A stretch of DNA of 35,310 nt from the NCBI GenBank assembly GCA_937911865.1, contig CALDSK010000122.1, positions 1 through 35,310 on the forward strand, in the 5' to 3' direction. The translations under genes were made by a program, and so were the position numbers. Source of the DNA: an uncultured Synechococcus sp. (GTDB lineage: Bacteria > Cyanobacteriota > Cyanobacteriia > Phormidesmidales > Phormidesmidaceae). The notes below the pieces were generated by a model, which saw only the letters and a program-made list of their open reading frames with translations, made no database searches and was not told where the DNA came from. Of this stretch, positions 8,521 to 16,410 are shown piece after piece (positions within the stretch are counted from its first letter, which is position 1; every line of letters begins with the position of its first letter).

Positions 8521-9741
8521 CTAGCATTTCTTACTGTAGTACTTATCAAATTCTTCCAGTATCCGACTATGATAGAAGAATTTGTACGTACTATCTAGAT
8601 TATTGGGATCAAGACGCCGCTTTTTGCAGAATTTTTCACCATCTGTGCTTAGTCGTTTCATATGACTATGAAAAATCTGATTTTGTTTAAAGTCTTTGTA
8701 CCTTTCCCTTAATTTCTTACAAAGAGCCAAATAAGTGTATGGGTAACTTTTTAGTGAATCTTCTTCTGAGATTTGAAGTTCTGGTGCGCTTGGATCATTT
8801 GTCAGTCTAATATGAATAGCTTCATCTGAGGAAGTCTTAACAAGTCTAGTTTCTAGCCTGAGAGAAATGCTGAAAACTGGGTCGTCATCTGCTTCATGTT
8901 GTTTTTCGACTTTGTCAAGATAATTGACTAAGTTGCTTTGAGCATTATTGTCTAAGCTGAAACTGTCAACGTCTGATAAGTGATAAAAAGAGACGGGCAT
9001 AAGATAAAAATTAAATTTCTGGAAGTCGTATCCGAACCAACGCATTGCTAATGTCATAAAGTTCTTTAAAGATGCAGTTCCAACTGCCTGGACTCTAGTG
9101 CTTAATGTCAAATCGTTATGCACAAAATGAACCGATTCATTTCGAATCTCGATAAGCAGTCGAATACTGCTGGCTACAACTGAATTAACTTCACCACTTC
9201 CTTCAAGGATTTGAAGTGCCTTTAAGATCGATATTGTTTTGAAATTCCCTGACGTTGTGAGAACAGGACTTCCACTCTTGTAAACTTGAATGCTCTCCTG
9301 TCTGTCAGCATTCTCCTTAAGGATTTTCGCTTTCAGAAGTAGTTCCCAGGAATTAATCATCAAAATAGAGAAACTCTCTTCTCTAAACTTGAAATCTGGT
9401 TTGTTGTAGATCTCGATAGCTGAGACACAGGCATTAATCGCTTTTTCTATCAGCAGTTGATAGAAAAATTTGTTAACTTTATCTTTTTGACTGTGATGCT
9501 GTCTAAAAGTCTCAGGTGTAAATGTATCAAATTTAGGCAGGACGCTGAAGCGATTATTTCCTACGTTTTTTAGAAAGCTTTGCCAGCGTTTTGTAGAGTA
9601 GGTCTTTACTGTAGAGATACCCCATCCGGTGGCATCTTTCAGGTCATTGAGGCTAAAAGTTTGTTTTGTCTGTCTGCAACTCAAGAAAAAGTCAAACGCT
9701 TTGTCAATTTTCTCAAATTTAGTCCTCACTTTTATAGACAC
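8521..9741 (-). CDS. DUF3644-like protein with HEPN-type RxxxxH motif
   Basis: The 406-residue protein begins with a short helical, DNA-binding-like region (residues about 20-55: [20 protein letters not shown]). A DUF3644-like domain follows, with [20 protein letters not shown] near 120-140 and RNESVHF near 200. The second block fits the RxxxxH signature of HEPN nucleases, and the family pattern (lysine-rich helix, then an RN..VH helix) suits the HEPN fold. The remaining 200 residues are charged and not recognised. The gene is visibly richer in A+T than trmFO and has no HIP1 site. The GTG at 9741 follows GGGA with almost no spacing; a GTG four codons later (9729) has better spacing. It lies 95 bases after the HEPN/MNT pair on the same strand. 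RNase or defence function is an inference. Confidence 0.6.
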   Translation of the reverse strand: MSIKVRTKFEKIDKAFDFFLSCRQTKQTFSLNDLKDATGWGISTVKTYSTKRWQSFLKNVGNNRFSVLPKFDTFTPETFRQHHSQKDKVNKFFYQLLIEKAINACVSAIEIYNKPDFKFREESFSILMINSWELLLKAKILKENADRQESIQVYKSGSPVLTTSGNFKTISILKALQILEGSGEVNSVVASSIRLLIEIRNESVHFVHNDLTLSTRVQAVGTASLKNFMTLAMRWFGYDFQKFNFYLMPVSFYHLSDVDSFSLDNNAQSNLVNYLDKVEKQHEADDDPVFSISLRLETRLVKTSSDEAIHIRLTNDPSAPELQISEEDSLKSYPYTYLALCKKLRERYKDFKQNQIFHSHMKRLSTDGEKFCKKRRLDPNNLDSTYKFFYHSRILEEFDKYYSKKC

Positions 9742-9766
9742 TCCCTTTAGTTTGTACCGGTTTGAT

Positions 9767-9781
9767 ACAGTTGTATACTGT
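9767..9781 (-). promoter_or_regulatory. Candidate operator palindrome upstream of the DUF3644-like gene
   Basis: ACAGT-TGTAT-ACTGT forms a perfect 5-base inverted repeat with a 5-base spacer, 25 bases before the GTG start at 9741. The surrounding 95-base gap is A+T-rich, as expected for a promoter. No regulator is known, so an operator role is a guess. Confidence 0.3.
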
Positions 9782-9836
9782 TGAAACTACAAGTACTTTT
9801 ATTATTAATCGCTACGAATATCCTTCTCCGTGATCG

Positions 9837-10310
9837 CTAATCCTCTGACACCACTATTTGGCATAGAAAAGTATTTATATCTTGACCAATTAAATCGTAG
9901 AGCTTCTGAGCAGCCACTAAGTTGCTTGTCAACTGATCCCGTTCAATATCTGCACCATAAGCGTGGCGAAACATGTGCCGAAAGTTTTTTAACTTACTCA
10001 TCAAGTCAAACGACTCTTCTGATAGGAACGCAGGACGAATTCCCTCAACTGGTTGGCTCATTCTGAGCAACAATGCCCTATGCCAGTTACCACTAGAACC
10101 AATGTTGTTCTCAAACGCACTCGCAACGAGTTTCAACAAATCCTCTATGGAGCAATACAAGTTATGAATCTGGTATGCGACACTCTCTAGTTGCCCAGGC
10201 GTATCCAAACCATCTTCCACTCTAGAAGACAGCTTGCCGCTAACCCGCTCCATCAGCCTAAATTGTGCTCTCATCTCAGCCGTTAGTCCGGCAATTCTTT
10301 CGCGGTCCAT
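9837..10310 (-). CDS. HEPN toxin, HepT-like ribonuclease
   Basis: The protein has 157 residues from the ATG at 10310, which a GGGG stretch precedes at good spacing. A TTG at 10328 would add six residues but has no such signal. It is all-helical. Residues about 105-117 read LKNFRHMFRHAYG, the R-x4-H-x-Y signature of HepT-like HEPN ribonucleases; the Tyr is the residue the partner nucleotidyltransferase AMPylates in studied MntA-HepT pairs. The C-terminus (LVAAQKLYDLIGQDINTFL) fits the HepT-like family. It overlaps the end of the MNT gene by 28 bases (stop at 10283-10285), so the two are translationally coupled. Toxin: RNA cleavage when not modified. Recognition is strong; the RNA target is unknown. 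Confidence 0.82.
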   Translation of the reverse strand: MDRERIAGLTAEMRAQFRLMERVSGKLSSRVEDGLDTPGQLESVAYQIHNLYCSIEDLLKLVASAFENNIGSSGNWHRALLLRMSQPVEGIRPAFLSEESFDLMSKLKNFRHMFRHAYGADIERDQLTSNLVAAQKLYDLIGQDINTFLCQIVVSED

Positions 10311-10645
10311 GCTATCCCCACTCGACAAATCTTTTCAGCAAAGTGACATTGATCGAGCGGCACCATATCCACATCACGCATCACGTATATAGATAGCTCA
10401 CCCATCAATCCACAAATGTTTCCAGTTTTATGCGTCTCCACCGCCAAATCAATGTCTGATCGCTGGGTGAATCGATTGGGTATAGTCACTGACCCAAAAA
10501 CATAACCACTTTTGATGTCATAGCGCTGAGCATTATCGGACAGCCAGTCCAACGTTTGTTGCAAAAGCTGCTGACGAATTTGCTCGTTTTGCGCTTTCTC
10601 CCTAGCCAATCTGGCATCGAGCAGATGAGTTGAAAATGCCATCAT
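10283..10645 (-). CDS. MNT nucleotidyltransferase antitoxin
   Basis: The 120-residue minimal nucleotidyltransferase has YVFGSVTIPNRFTQRSDIDL near residues 48-68. This is the GS...DxD catalytic core (Gly-Ser, 11 residues, then Asp-x-Asp) that binds two metals and ATP. The third acidic position is supplied by VDMVPLD near 93-99. The PxRFT spacing fits the subfamily that accompanies HepT-like toxins. The N-terminal 40 residues are a charged helix. In studied systems such proteins neutralise the HEPN toxin by transferring AMP groups to a tyrosine near its active site. Gene order (antitoxin first, overlapping toxin) is as expected for such pairs. Two consecutive ATGs at 10645 and 10642 could start it. 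Confidence 0.85.
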   Translation of the reverse strand: MMAFSTHLLDARLAREKAQNEQIRQQLLQQTLDWLSDNAQRYDIKSGYVFGSVTIPNRFTQRSDIDLAVETHKTGNICGLMGELSIYVMRDVDMVPLDQCHFAEKICRVGIAWTAKELPD

Positions 10646-10691
10646 AAAGAGAAAGTAGGGGATCTGTCTCTATTCTAGAGGCCACAGAGAA

Positions 10692-11747
10692 TCATTGAAG
10701 CTGCATTTGGATCTTCTTAGAATCCAACTCATGGCCAATCACAATCAGCTTAGTTTGTCTCGGTTCATCAGTCCGCCACGGGCGATCATAAAAATGATCA
10801 AACCGATTGCCCACACCGTTAAGTACTAGCCGCATCGACTTACCCGGCACCGCCACAAATCCTTTAATCCGATAAATCTCTTGCTCACCCACTAGCTCAG
10901 TCAGCTTCGCCACAAGTGCCTTCGGCTCAAACGCTTGGTCCAGCGTTAGCGGTATCGAGGTAATGTCGTCATCGTGCTCATGTTCTTCTTCATGGTCGTG
11001 GTGGCTATGGCGACTGTCCAGGTTATCTTCTACTGCTGCGCTAAAGCCCAAAAGCACGTCTGGACTGACGTTGCCGCTGTGGCAGGGCACAACTTTTACG
11101 CCTTCAGACAGCTCATGGTCTAACCAGGTTTTTACCTTGCCCAGCTCATCGTCATTCACCCGGTCAACCTTGGTCAGCAGCACCATATCCGCGCAGCCCA
11201 GCTGATCTTCAAATAGCTCTTCAATTGGGGTTTCGTGATCTAGCTCTTCATCAGCCTGACGCTGCGCTTCTAGTGCGGCTAGGTCACCAACTAGCTCACC
11301 TCTAGCGAGTGCTTCACAGTCTACGACGGTAACCACACCATCGACTGTCGCGCTAGTGCGAATCTCAGGCCAGCGAAAGGCTTGTACTAGTGGCTTAGGT
11401 AAGGCGAGGCCGCTGGTTTCGATAACAACGCAGTCCAGCTCGTCGCGCCGTTCAATCAATGCCTGCATGGTGGGCAAAAACTCTTCTTGTACGGTGCAGC
11501 ACAAGCAGCCGTTGGCCAGCTCTAAAATATTATTGGGACTGTTGTTAGGACTGTTCTCGGTAGAAACGTCTTCTTCATCGCATACTTGGCAGTCTCGCAA
11601 AATCTCGCCGTCAATGCCGACTTCGCCAAACTCATTGACGATTACAGCAATTCGACGGCCCTGATTGTTCTGAAGCAAATGACGAACGAGGGTTGTTTTG
11701 CCTGCGCCCAAAAAGCCAGTGACCACAGTTACGGGTAGTTTATTCAT
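10692..11747 (-). CDS. COG0523 (CobW-type) G3E GTPase, metal chaperone
   Basis: The 351-residue protein has a Walker A motif (GFLGAGKTTL, residues 11-20), the CLCC metal-binding motif of COG0523 (81-84), a TKVD nucleotide-specificity motif, and a C-terminal CobW domain ending IGHELDSKK. These proteins deliver metals to target enzymes at the cost of GTP. Two loops can bind extra metal: a His/Asp/Glu-rich stretch near 238-255 (HSHHDHEEEHEHDDD), and an insertion near 53-74 that adds a second cysteine pair (CQVC) and a short NSPN repeat. The gene starts 3 bases after hupE ends and so lies under the cobalamin riboswitch. That context argues for cobalt and B12 synthesis rather than zinc or nitrile hydratase. 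The precise client is unknown. Confidence 0.88.
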   Translation of the reverse strand: MNKLPVTVVTGFLGAGKTTLVRHLLQNNQGRRIAVIVNEFGEVGIDGEILRDCQVCDEEDVSTENSPNNSPNNILELANGCLCCTVQEEFLPTMQALIERRDELDCVVIETSGLALPKPLVQAFRWPEIRTSATVDGVVTVVDCEALARGELVGDLAALEAQRQADEELDHETPIEELFEDQLGCADMVLLTKVDRVNDDELGKVKTWLDHELSEGVKVVPCHSGNVSPDVLLGFSAAVEDNLDSRHSHHDHEEEHEHDDDITSIPLTLDQAFEPKALVAKLTELVGEQEIYRIKGFVAVPGKSMRLVLNGVGNRFDHFYDRPWRTDEPRQTKLIVIGHELDSKKIQMQLQ

Positions 11748-11750
11748 GAC

Positions 11751-12407
11751 TTACGCTACTAGCCCTCCGAGGAAAGCCGCGCCCACACCTAAGACGGTAA
11801 AGCCCGCGTGGCGAACAGAAATTAAGCCTGCGTCTTGGTCTTTGACAACTGCTCGTTTAGATAGCAGATAGGTGGTGTATGCGATCGCCCCCTGCACGCC
11901 TGCAAACCCTAGCAAATAAGCCAACAGTGGTGTAGGTTCAGCGCCTACCACAGCCTCGCCATAGGCGTACCCATGAAAGACACCCGCTAGCGCTGCCAAC
12001 ATGATGACAAAGATAGGATTTAGCCGATCGCGCATCACGGCTAGACCCCCAAACAACAAAACCGATGTTGCAATCACCAGTTCAGTCATCGGCAAATCTA
12101 GCTCAGCCAAATGAATACCTGTACCCAGCAGCGTGGCTACCACAAAGGCAACGGGTACCCAAACACCCCGAGTGACGACGGCTGCTAGCAGCCCAGCTGC
12201 TATAACAAAAGCTAAGTGATCCAGGCCAATAACCGGATGTCCAATCCCTGATAAAAATCCTTGAACAAAGGTGCTAGGGGCCTCGCCGCCAAAAGGATGG
12301 TGGGCGATCGCAGGAGCGGCCAATAACAGCGCAATCGATGTTCCTAAAGCGCTATTGGCCCATAGCCGACCCGACAAAAACCGACGGGACAACGAAATAT
12401 TTTTCAT
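11751..12407 (-). CDS. hupE: HupE/UreJ-family transporter, probable cobalt uptake
   Basis: The 218-residue protein has a signal-peptide-like N-terminus (ALGTSIALLLAAPAIAHHPFGG) and six or so hydrophobic segments. Its HupE hallmark is GHPVIGLDHLAFVIA, whose His and Asp are thought to bind Ni2+ or Co2+; GVFHGYAYGE is a second conserved His motif. HupE/UreJ proteins are secondary nickel or cobalt permeases. Here a cobalamin riboswitch lies directly upstream and a COG0523 chaperone 3 bases downstream, which points to cobalt. Translation starts at the ATG at 12407 behind a strong GGAGG that may be masked in an RNA hairpin. Family certain, metal inferred from regulation. Confidence 0.88.
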   Translation of the reverse strand: MKNISLSRRFLSGRLWANSALGTSIALLLAAPAIAHHPFGGEAPSTFVQGFLSGIGHPVIGLDHLAFVIAAGLLAAVVTRGVWVPVAFVVATLLGTGIHLAELDLPMTELVIATSVLLFGGLAVMRDRLNPIFVIMLAALAGVFHGYAYGEAVVGAEPTPLLAYLLGFAGVQGAIAYTTYLLSKRAVVKDQDAGLISVRHAGFTVLGVGAAFLGGLVA

Positions 12408-12411
12408 AGAG

Positions 12412-12463
12412 TTGCCTCCTCTATCTGTACCTCGCAGACAGAGCTAAGTGAATAGGAGGGCAA
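12412..12463 (-). promoter_or_regulatory. Expression-platform hairpin masking the hupE Shine-Dalgarno
   Basis: Read on the minus strand, TTGCCCTCCTAT (12463-12452), just after the B12 box, is nearly complementary to ATAGAGGAGGCAA (12424-12412), which contains the hupE ribosome site. Between them CTCTGTCTG (12443-12435) pairs along its full length, with one G-U, with CAGATAGAG (12427-12419) across a 7-base loop. Either fold, or both stacked, would bury GGAGG. Seen directly: the complementarity. Inferred: switching by B12 through ribosome access. Confidence 0.6.
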
Positions 12464-12612
12464 TGGAAGCGGACACACAGGCATTCTGGCTCGGGCGATC
12501 GCAGTTGGACCAAATGTTTGAATCAAGTCCAAAAATCAAGACCAATCGCCATTACAGCTGCGGGACAGCGCCGGAGTTTCACCGAACTTTCCCCATGCAT
12601 CATCCATCGTCT
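12455..12612 (-). promoter_or_regulatory. Cobalamin (B12) riboswitch
   Basis: On the minus strand, starting near 12600, the leader reads GGGAAAGTTCGGTGAAACTC, then CCGGCGCTGTCCCGCAGCTG and TAATGGC. This matches the conserved cobalamin-riboswitch core (GGGAA, GGTG-AA-TCC, GCTG-CCCGC-ACTGT-like), with the B12 box as AGCCAGAATGCCTGT at about 12493-12479. The order and spacing of all blocks are right, and the element lies 50 bases before hupE. Such switches bind adenosyl- or other cobalamins and lower expression when B12 is plentiful. Exact aptamer ends are estimates. Confidence 0.9.
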
Positions 12613-12675
12613 CAGACTAACTAGACTAGCACGATGCATCCAGGCACAATGATGAAGGAATGTATTGCAAGCCCC

Positions 12676-13338
12676 ATGCTTAAAGCCGTTATTTTTGACC
12701 TAGATGGCACCCTTACCGACAGCGATAAAGTACACTTTCAAGTCTTTCAAGATCTCTTTGCACAGCGCGGTATCACGTTAGATAAAGCTCTCTACAAACA
12801 AAAAATCAGCGGTCGTCAGAATGCCGCAATTATGGCCGATTTCTTTCCCGAGTTATCAGCCGCTGAAGGGGCCGCGTTTAGCCACGAAAAAGAAGCTACT
12901 TTCAGAGCCAAAGCCGAGGGCCTGCTAGTGCCACTGCCTGGCTTGATGGAGCTACTTTCACAGATTAAGGATCGGGACTTGGCCGCTGCGGTCGTCACAA
13001 ACGCGCCGCCTAAGAATGCAGCATTTATGCTCGAAACCCTAGATCTTAGCGATGCGTTTAGCCCAGTGATAATTGGCGATAGCCTACCGAAAGGAAAGCC
13101 TGATCCACTGCCCTACCAAACAGCCTTAGACAAGCTGGGTATTACCGCCGCAGAGGCGATTGCCTTTGAGGATTCAGCTGCTGGCATTCGATCGGCTGTT
13201 GGGGCAGGTCTCTACACGATTGGTCTGACAACGACTCATTCTGCCCAAGCTTTGATCGATGTGGGTGCAAGTGCTGCGATCTCCGATTTCACCAAGACCT
13301 CTTTTGAAAATATGTATTACGTTCTTATGAACCGCTAG
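12676..13338 (+). CDS. HAD-superfamily phosphatase (beta-phosphoglucomutase-like)
   Basis: All four HAD motifs are present: FDLDGTLTD (nucleophile Asp and acid/base Asp), VVTNAP (motif II), LPKGKPDPLPY (motif III Lys) and AFEDSAAGI (motif IV acids). The helical cap between motifs I and II is of the IA type, as in phosphoglycolate phosphatases and beta-phosphoglucomutases. The start at 12676 (MLKAVIFDLDG) fits the family and gives 220 residues. In-frame ATGs at 12634 and 12649 would add 14 or 9 unconserved residues, and none has a clear Shine-Dalgarno. It is transcribed divergently from the riboswitch-controlled hupE. Substrate cannot be told from sequence. Confidence 0.85.
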   Translation: MLKAVIFDLDGTLTDSDKVHFQVFQDLFAQRGITLDKALYKQKISGRQNAAIMADFFPELSAAEGAAFSHEKEATFRAKAEGLLVPLPGLMELLSQIKDRDLAAAVVTNAPPKNAAFMLETLDLSDAFSPVIIGDSLPKGKPDPLPYQTALDKLGITAAEAIAFEDSAAGIRSAVGAGLYTIGLTTTHSAQALIDVGASAAISDFTKTSFENMYYVLMNR

Positions 13339-13348
13339 CTACCTAGCG
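13333..13348. terminator. Small hairpin between convergent genes
   Basis: CGCTAG and CTAGCG (13333-13338, 13343-13348) pair across a 4-base loop. The left arm includes the stop codon of the HAD gene, and the right arm sits just before the end of the DUF2256 gene. No U-run follows; a weak candidate. Confidence 0.3.
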
Positions 13349-13349
13349 C

Positions 13350-13511
13350 CTACGACTGGCTGTCTGACTGATTGCGTCTCCTTCTACAGCGATCTGAACA
13401 GTATTTCACCTCGTCCCAACACTTCTCCCATTTTTTGCGCCAGGTGAAAGGGCGGCCGCAGACTTGACAGGGTTTAGACGGGAGATCAGATTTTTTACGT
13501 TGGCGAGCCAT
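13350..13511 (-). CDS. DUF2256 zinc-ribbon-like small protein
   Basis: The 53-residue protein from the ATG at 13511 ([13 protein letters not shown]) contains [15 protein letters not shown] and [14 protein letters not shown]. The CxxC...CxxxC pattern with the [10 protein letters not shown] core defines DUF2256, and the four cysteines suggest one bound zinc. The frame stays open upstream to 13643, but the extra 44 residues are hydrophobic and unconserved, so I prefer the short start. DUF2256 genes often lie near photolyase/cryptochrome genes; none is seen here. Function unknown. Confidence 0.8.
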   Translation of the reverse strand: MARQRKKSDLPSKPCQVCGRPFTWRKKWEKCWDEVKYCSDRCRRRRNQSDSQS

Positions 13512-13652
13512 AAGGATGGAACGATCGGGGGAATTGACGGTTGAATGGTTTGAGTTGAATGGTTTGATAATCGTAACAAGCCTAAAGAGCGTGACCAACA
13601 GCCTGAAAAGATTAGAGGCTATCAAACCGAAGCTATCAAACATTAGAGAAGT

Positions 13653-14555
13653 ATGTCACACCTGCCGCAACCGTCGCCCGCTGAAGCCTTAGCTGCTATC
13701 AGAATTGTATTAGTCTCGCCCGCAGGGCCTTTGAACGTTGGTTCTATCGCCCGGGTGATGAAGAATTTTGGTTTTTCTCAGCTAGTACTGGTTGCTCCGC
13801 AGTGCGATCCACTTGACGCTGACGCTCTGCAAATGGCTGTTCATGCCGATGATGTTTTGCGGGCGGCAAACTTGGTCAACACGATTCCTGAAGCGCTGGC
13901 CAGCTGTAAACATGCGATCGCTACCACTGCCCGCAATCGGGGTTTCGATGCTCCGCTTCTTCCGCCGGAAACCGCGCTGCCAAAACTCTTCTTTCAGGCT
14001 CGGACTGCGGCTGCTTCCACGGGCTCCTCTCAGCTCAAAGTGGCCAGCGATGCTGACGAGCCAACAGGGAGTGCTTTTTCACCTACTGCTCTTATCTTTG
14101 GCCCTGAAGATCGCGGTCTGAGCAATGAAGAGCTCACCTACGCCCAAACCTTTACCAAAATACAAACGACTGATGCCTACAGCGCCCTCAATCTCGCCCA
14201 AGCCGTCACAGTTTGCTGCTATGAATTAAGCCGCGCGGCTCAAAAACTATTTGCAGAAAGATCGTCTGTTACTAGCACTCACGACGACCCTTTACAAAAC
14301 TCCCCTTCATCTGTTAAACAGACGGAATCCAATCATCTAAACCTTGCTACTCTTGACGATCTAGAAGGCTACTATCAGCACCTAGAAGCCGTCCTGCTAA
14401 AAGTGGAATACCTCTATCCGCACACCGCAGCCAGTCGCATGCGCAAGTTTAGGCAATTGCTGCATCGTACAACGCCTACCGCTAATGAAGTCGCACTCTT
14501 ACGAGGTATGCTTCGTCAGGTTGAGTGGGCGCTATCGGACTCAACTAAAGGTTAA
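13653..14555 (+). CDS. trmJ: SpoU/TrmH-family RNA 2'-O-methyltransferase, TrmJ type
   Basis: The 300-residue protein has the three SPOUT motifs of the TrmH class: [16 protein letters not shown] (motif 1), [16 protein letters not shown] (motif 2) and [17 protein letters not shown] (motif 3). These form the trefoil knot that binds S-adenosylmethionine. The C-terminal helical tail ([10 protein letters not shown], then [12 protein letters not shown]) is typical of TrmJ, which methylates the 2'-OH of position 32 in tRNA. A 40-residue insertion before motif 2 and a polar stretch near 210-235 make it longer than the usual 240-260 residues. It ends 7 bases before the serine hydrolase gene starts, a probable operon. 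Other SpoU members cannot be fully excluded. Confidence 0.82.
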   Translation: MSHLPQPSPAEALAAIRIVLVSPAGPLNVGSIARVMKNFGFSQLVLVAPQCDPLDADALQMAVHADDVLRAANLVNTIPEALASCKHAIATTARNRGFDAPLLPPETALPKLFFQARTAAASTGSSQLKVASDADEPTGSAFSPTALIFGPEDRGLSNEELTYAQTFTKIQTTDAYSALNLAQAVTVCCYELSRAAQKLFAERSSVTSTHDDPLQNSPSSVKQTESNHLNLATLDDLEGYYQHLEAVLLKVEYLYPHTAASRMRKFRQLLHRTTPTANEVALLRGMLRQVEWALSDSTKG

Positions 14556-14562
14556 TTCTGCT

Positions 14563-16410
14563 ATGACGGATGCCAATGGCACACGCAATAATCGACCCGG
14601 CAGTCAGGGCCCTACCAGCCAGAGCGCTTCTCAGAACGGTTCACAGCAATCGCCTAACCAGAGTCATAGCCGCCCGTTTTCTAGTAGCGGCGGTACATTT
14701 ATCGAACGGCCCAAGCTCAACGTCCCCGCGTCCCGCTTTTTACCTCGACCTGCTGGTGGCAAGCCGCCAAACGGGGCGCGTTCAGAGATGCCGAGCCAAG
14801 CTGCTAAAGGCCAAGTTAACAATGGTCAAGCTGCTGGTAGCCAAGCTAATAGTAAGAGAGAGCCAGGTAGCAGCAAAGTAGGCGAAAAGATTAGAACCCG
14901 TCAACGGGCGGGCGAAGACAGGCCCACTCGTCGTAGCAGACGATCTCGAAATAGCAATACTGAAAGGCGTCGGCTTTTTGGCACGGTCCCTGATCGGATC
15001 AAAAGCAAATCTTCTAGTAGAACGCGGGCGCTTAAGGCAAGAACCGGTAGCCCTGCTGATAAGAAATCGAGTCGTACGCTGAAGAAAGCAGTCGGTTCGC
15101 TGGCGTCAACGTCTACTGCCAGCAGCATCTCAAAAGGCCGCCCGAGTTTGCCAAATCCAACCTATCCAGGGCGAGTCCCTCCGGTCAGTAGTCCGGTTCG
15201 CAAGCGTCGCCGTTCTAACAACAAGTACGTGCCGATGCTTAGGCGCGGCGTTCAACTGTTGATTGTAGGGATTGGCATTGCGGTGATTGGGGGTGTTTTG
15301 CTCAAAGTATTGCCCGGGGATCCGGTCGAGACTGCGACGCCTGAGACCGTCGCACCAGAACCTAAGCCCCCTGCGAGGACATTTCCGCTGCCCTTGACGC
15401 AAGAAGTTCCAGCGCTTAAAGCTTCTCTTCAAGAGCTGCCTAATTTCTACCCAAATCTAATTCCCAAAATCTTCTACGCTGATGTAGATACTGGCCAGTA
15501 TGTCAGCATAGAAGGGGCTGAGACAATTGCCGCGGCGAGTACTATCAAACTTCCTATACTGCTGGCCTTTTTTGAGGAAGTTGATGCCGGACGAATTGAC
15601 CCCAATCAGAAAATGGCTATTCAGCAGCCACAGATTGCAGAAGGGTCTGGCGATATGCAGCTATCGCCGCCTGGAACGCAGTTCACTGCGCTAGAAGTGG
15701 CTAGTCAGATGATCATCAATAGCGACAATACCGCGACGAATATGATGATTGATCTGCTAGGCGGTAAGGATGTGCTAAACAGCCGGTTCCTGGCACAGGG
15801 GCTAGAGAAGACAAAAATCAATACGCCTTTGCCAGATTTGGAGGGGACTAACACGACCAGTGCTCGTGACCTAGTTCACACGATGCTGTTGATCGCTCAG
15901 GGTGAAGATTTGGAGCTGCGATCGCGCGATCGCGTCCTCAATATCCTGAACCGTACCTACAACAAAAGCCTGCTCGCCAACGGTCCAATAGAAGAGGGCG
16001 CGCTGACGTATAACAAAACGGGCGACATCCGGTCTGTGCTGGGGGATGTGGCGATGGTTGATTTGCCTAATGGCAAGCGCTACGTTGTGGCTGCCCTGGT
16101 AGAGCGGCCTGATAACGATGGCAGGGCGCAGGAACTGATTCGCCGCATTTCAGGTGAGACCTATAAAGAAGCCGCCAAAGCGATTCAACCTGCGGTGACG
16201 CCACTGGGTAACTCTAATAATGTGCCTGAGGGTGAGACTGTTGATACTCCTGGGGCTAATACTTCTGGAGCCGACTCAGGTGAACCCGTACCAGCAGGAA
16301 ATGCGCTACCTGATGGTGCAGCTCAACCGTCTCCTGGTGAAGCTGTTGCCCCGATAGAAGACCCACCGATAGAAGAAGAGCCCTATCCTAGTGCTAACCC
16401 CAGGGACTAG
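14563..16410 (+). CDS. Membrane-anchored class A beta-lactamase-like serine hydrolase
   Basis: The protein has 615 residues from the ATG at 14563; upstream codons overlap trmJ and are not conserved. Residues 1-220 are a disordered Ser/Gln/Lys/Arg-rich cytoplasmic tail. One membrane segment (about 226-250, LLIVGIGIAVIGGVLL) follows, then a periplasmic catalytic domain. The domain shows the three class A motifs: STIK (SxxK, near 325), SDN (near 386) and KTG (near 484). A Pro/Gly/acidic tail ends the protein. Such proteins belong to the penicillin-recognising fold and may act on peptidoglycan or as beta-lactamases. The absence of a cleaved signal peptide and the long basic tail argue for a cell-wall role rather than resistance. 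Substrate is inferred only. Confidence 0.82.
   Translation: MTDANGTRNNRPGSQGPTSQSASQNGSQQSPNQSHSRPFSSSGGTFIERPKLNVPASRFLPRPAGGKPPNGARSEMPSQAAKGQVNNGQAAGSQANSKREPGSSKVGEKIRTRQRAGEDRPTRRSRRSRNSNTERRRLFGTVPDRIKSKSSSRTRALKARTGSPADKKSSRTLKKAVGSLASTSTASSISKGRPSLPNPTYPGRVPPVSSPVRKRRRSNNKYVPMLRRGVQLLIVGIGIAVIGGVLLKVLPGDPVETATPETVAPEPKPPARTFPLPLTQEVPALKASLQELPNFYPNLIPKIFYADVDTGQYVSIEGAETIAAASTIKLPILLAFFEEVDAGRIDPNQKMAIQQPQIAEGSGDMQLSPPGTQFTALEVASQMIINSDNTATNMMIDLLGGKDVLNSRFLAQGLEKTKINTPLPDLEGTNTTSARDLVHTMLLIAQGEDLELRSRDRVLNILNRTYNKSLLANGPIEEGALTYNKTGDIRSVLGDVAMVDLPNGKRYVVAALVERPDNDGRAQELIRRISGETYKEAAKAIQPAVTPLGNSNNVPEGETVDTPGANTSGADSGEPVPAGNALPDGAAQPSPGEAVAPIEDPPIEEEPYPSANPRD

Noticed and set aside
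13512..13643. Long 97-codon version of the DUF2256 gene
   Set aside because: The 44 extra residues are not part of the conserved small family; start at 13511 preferred.
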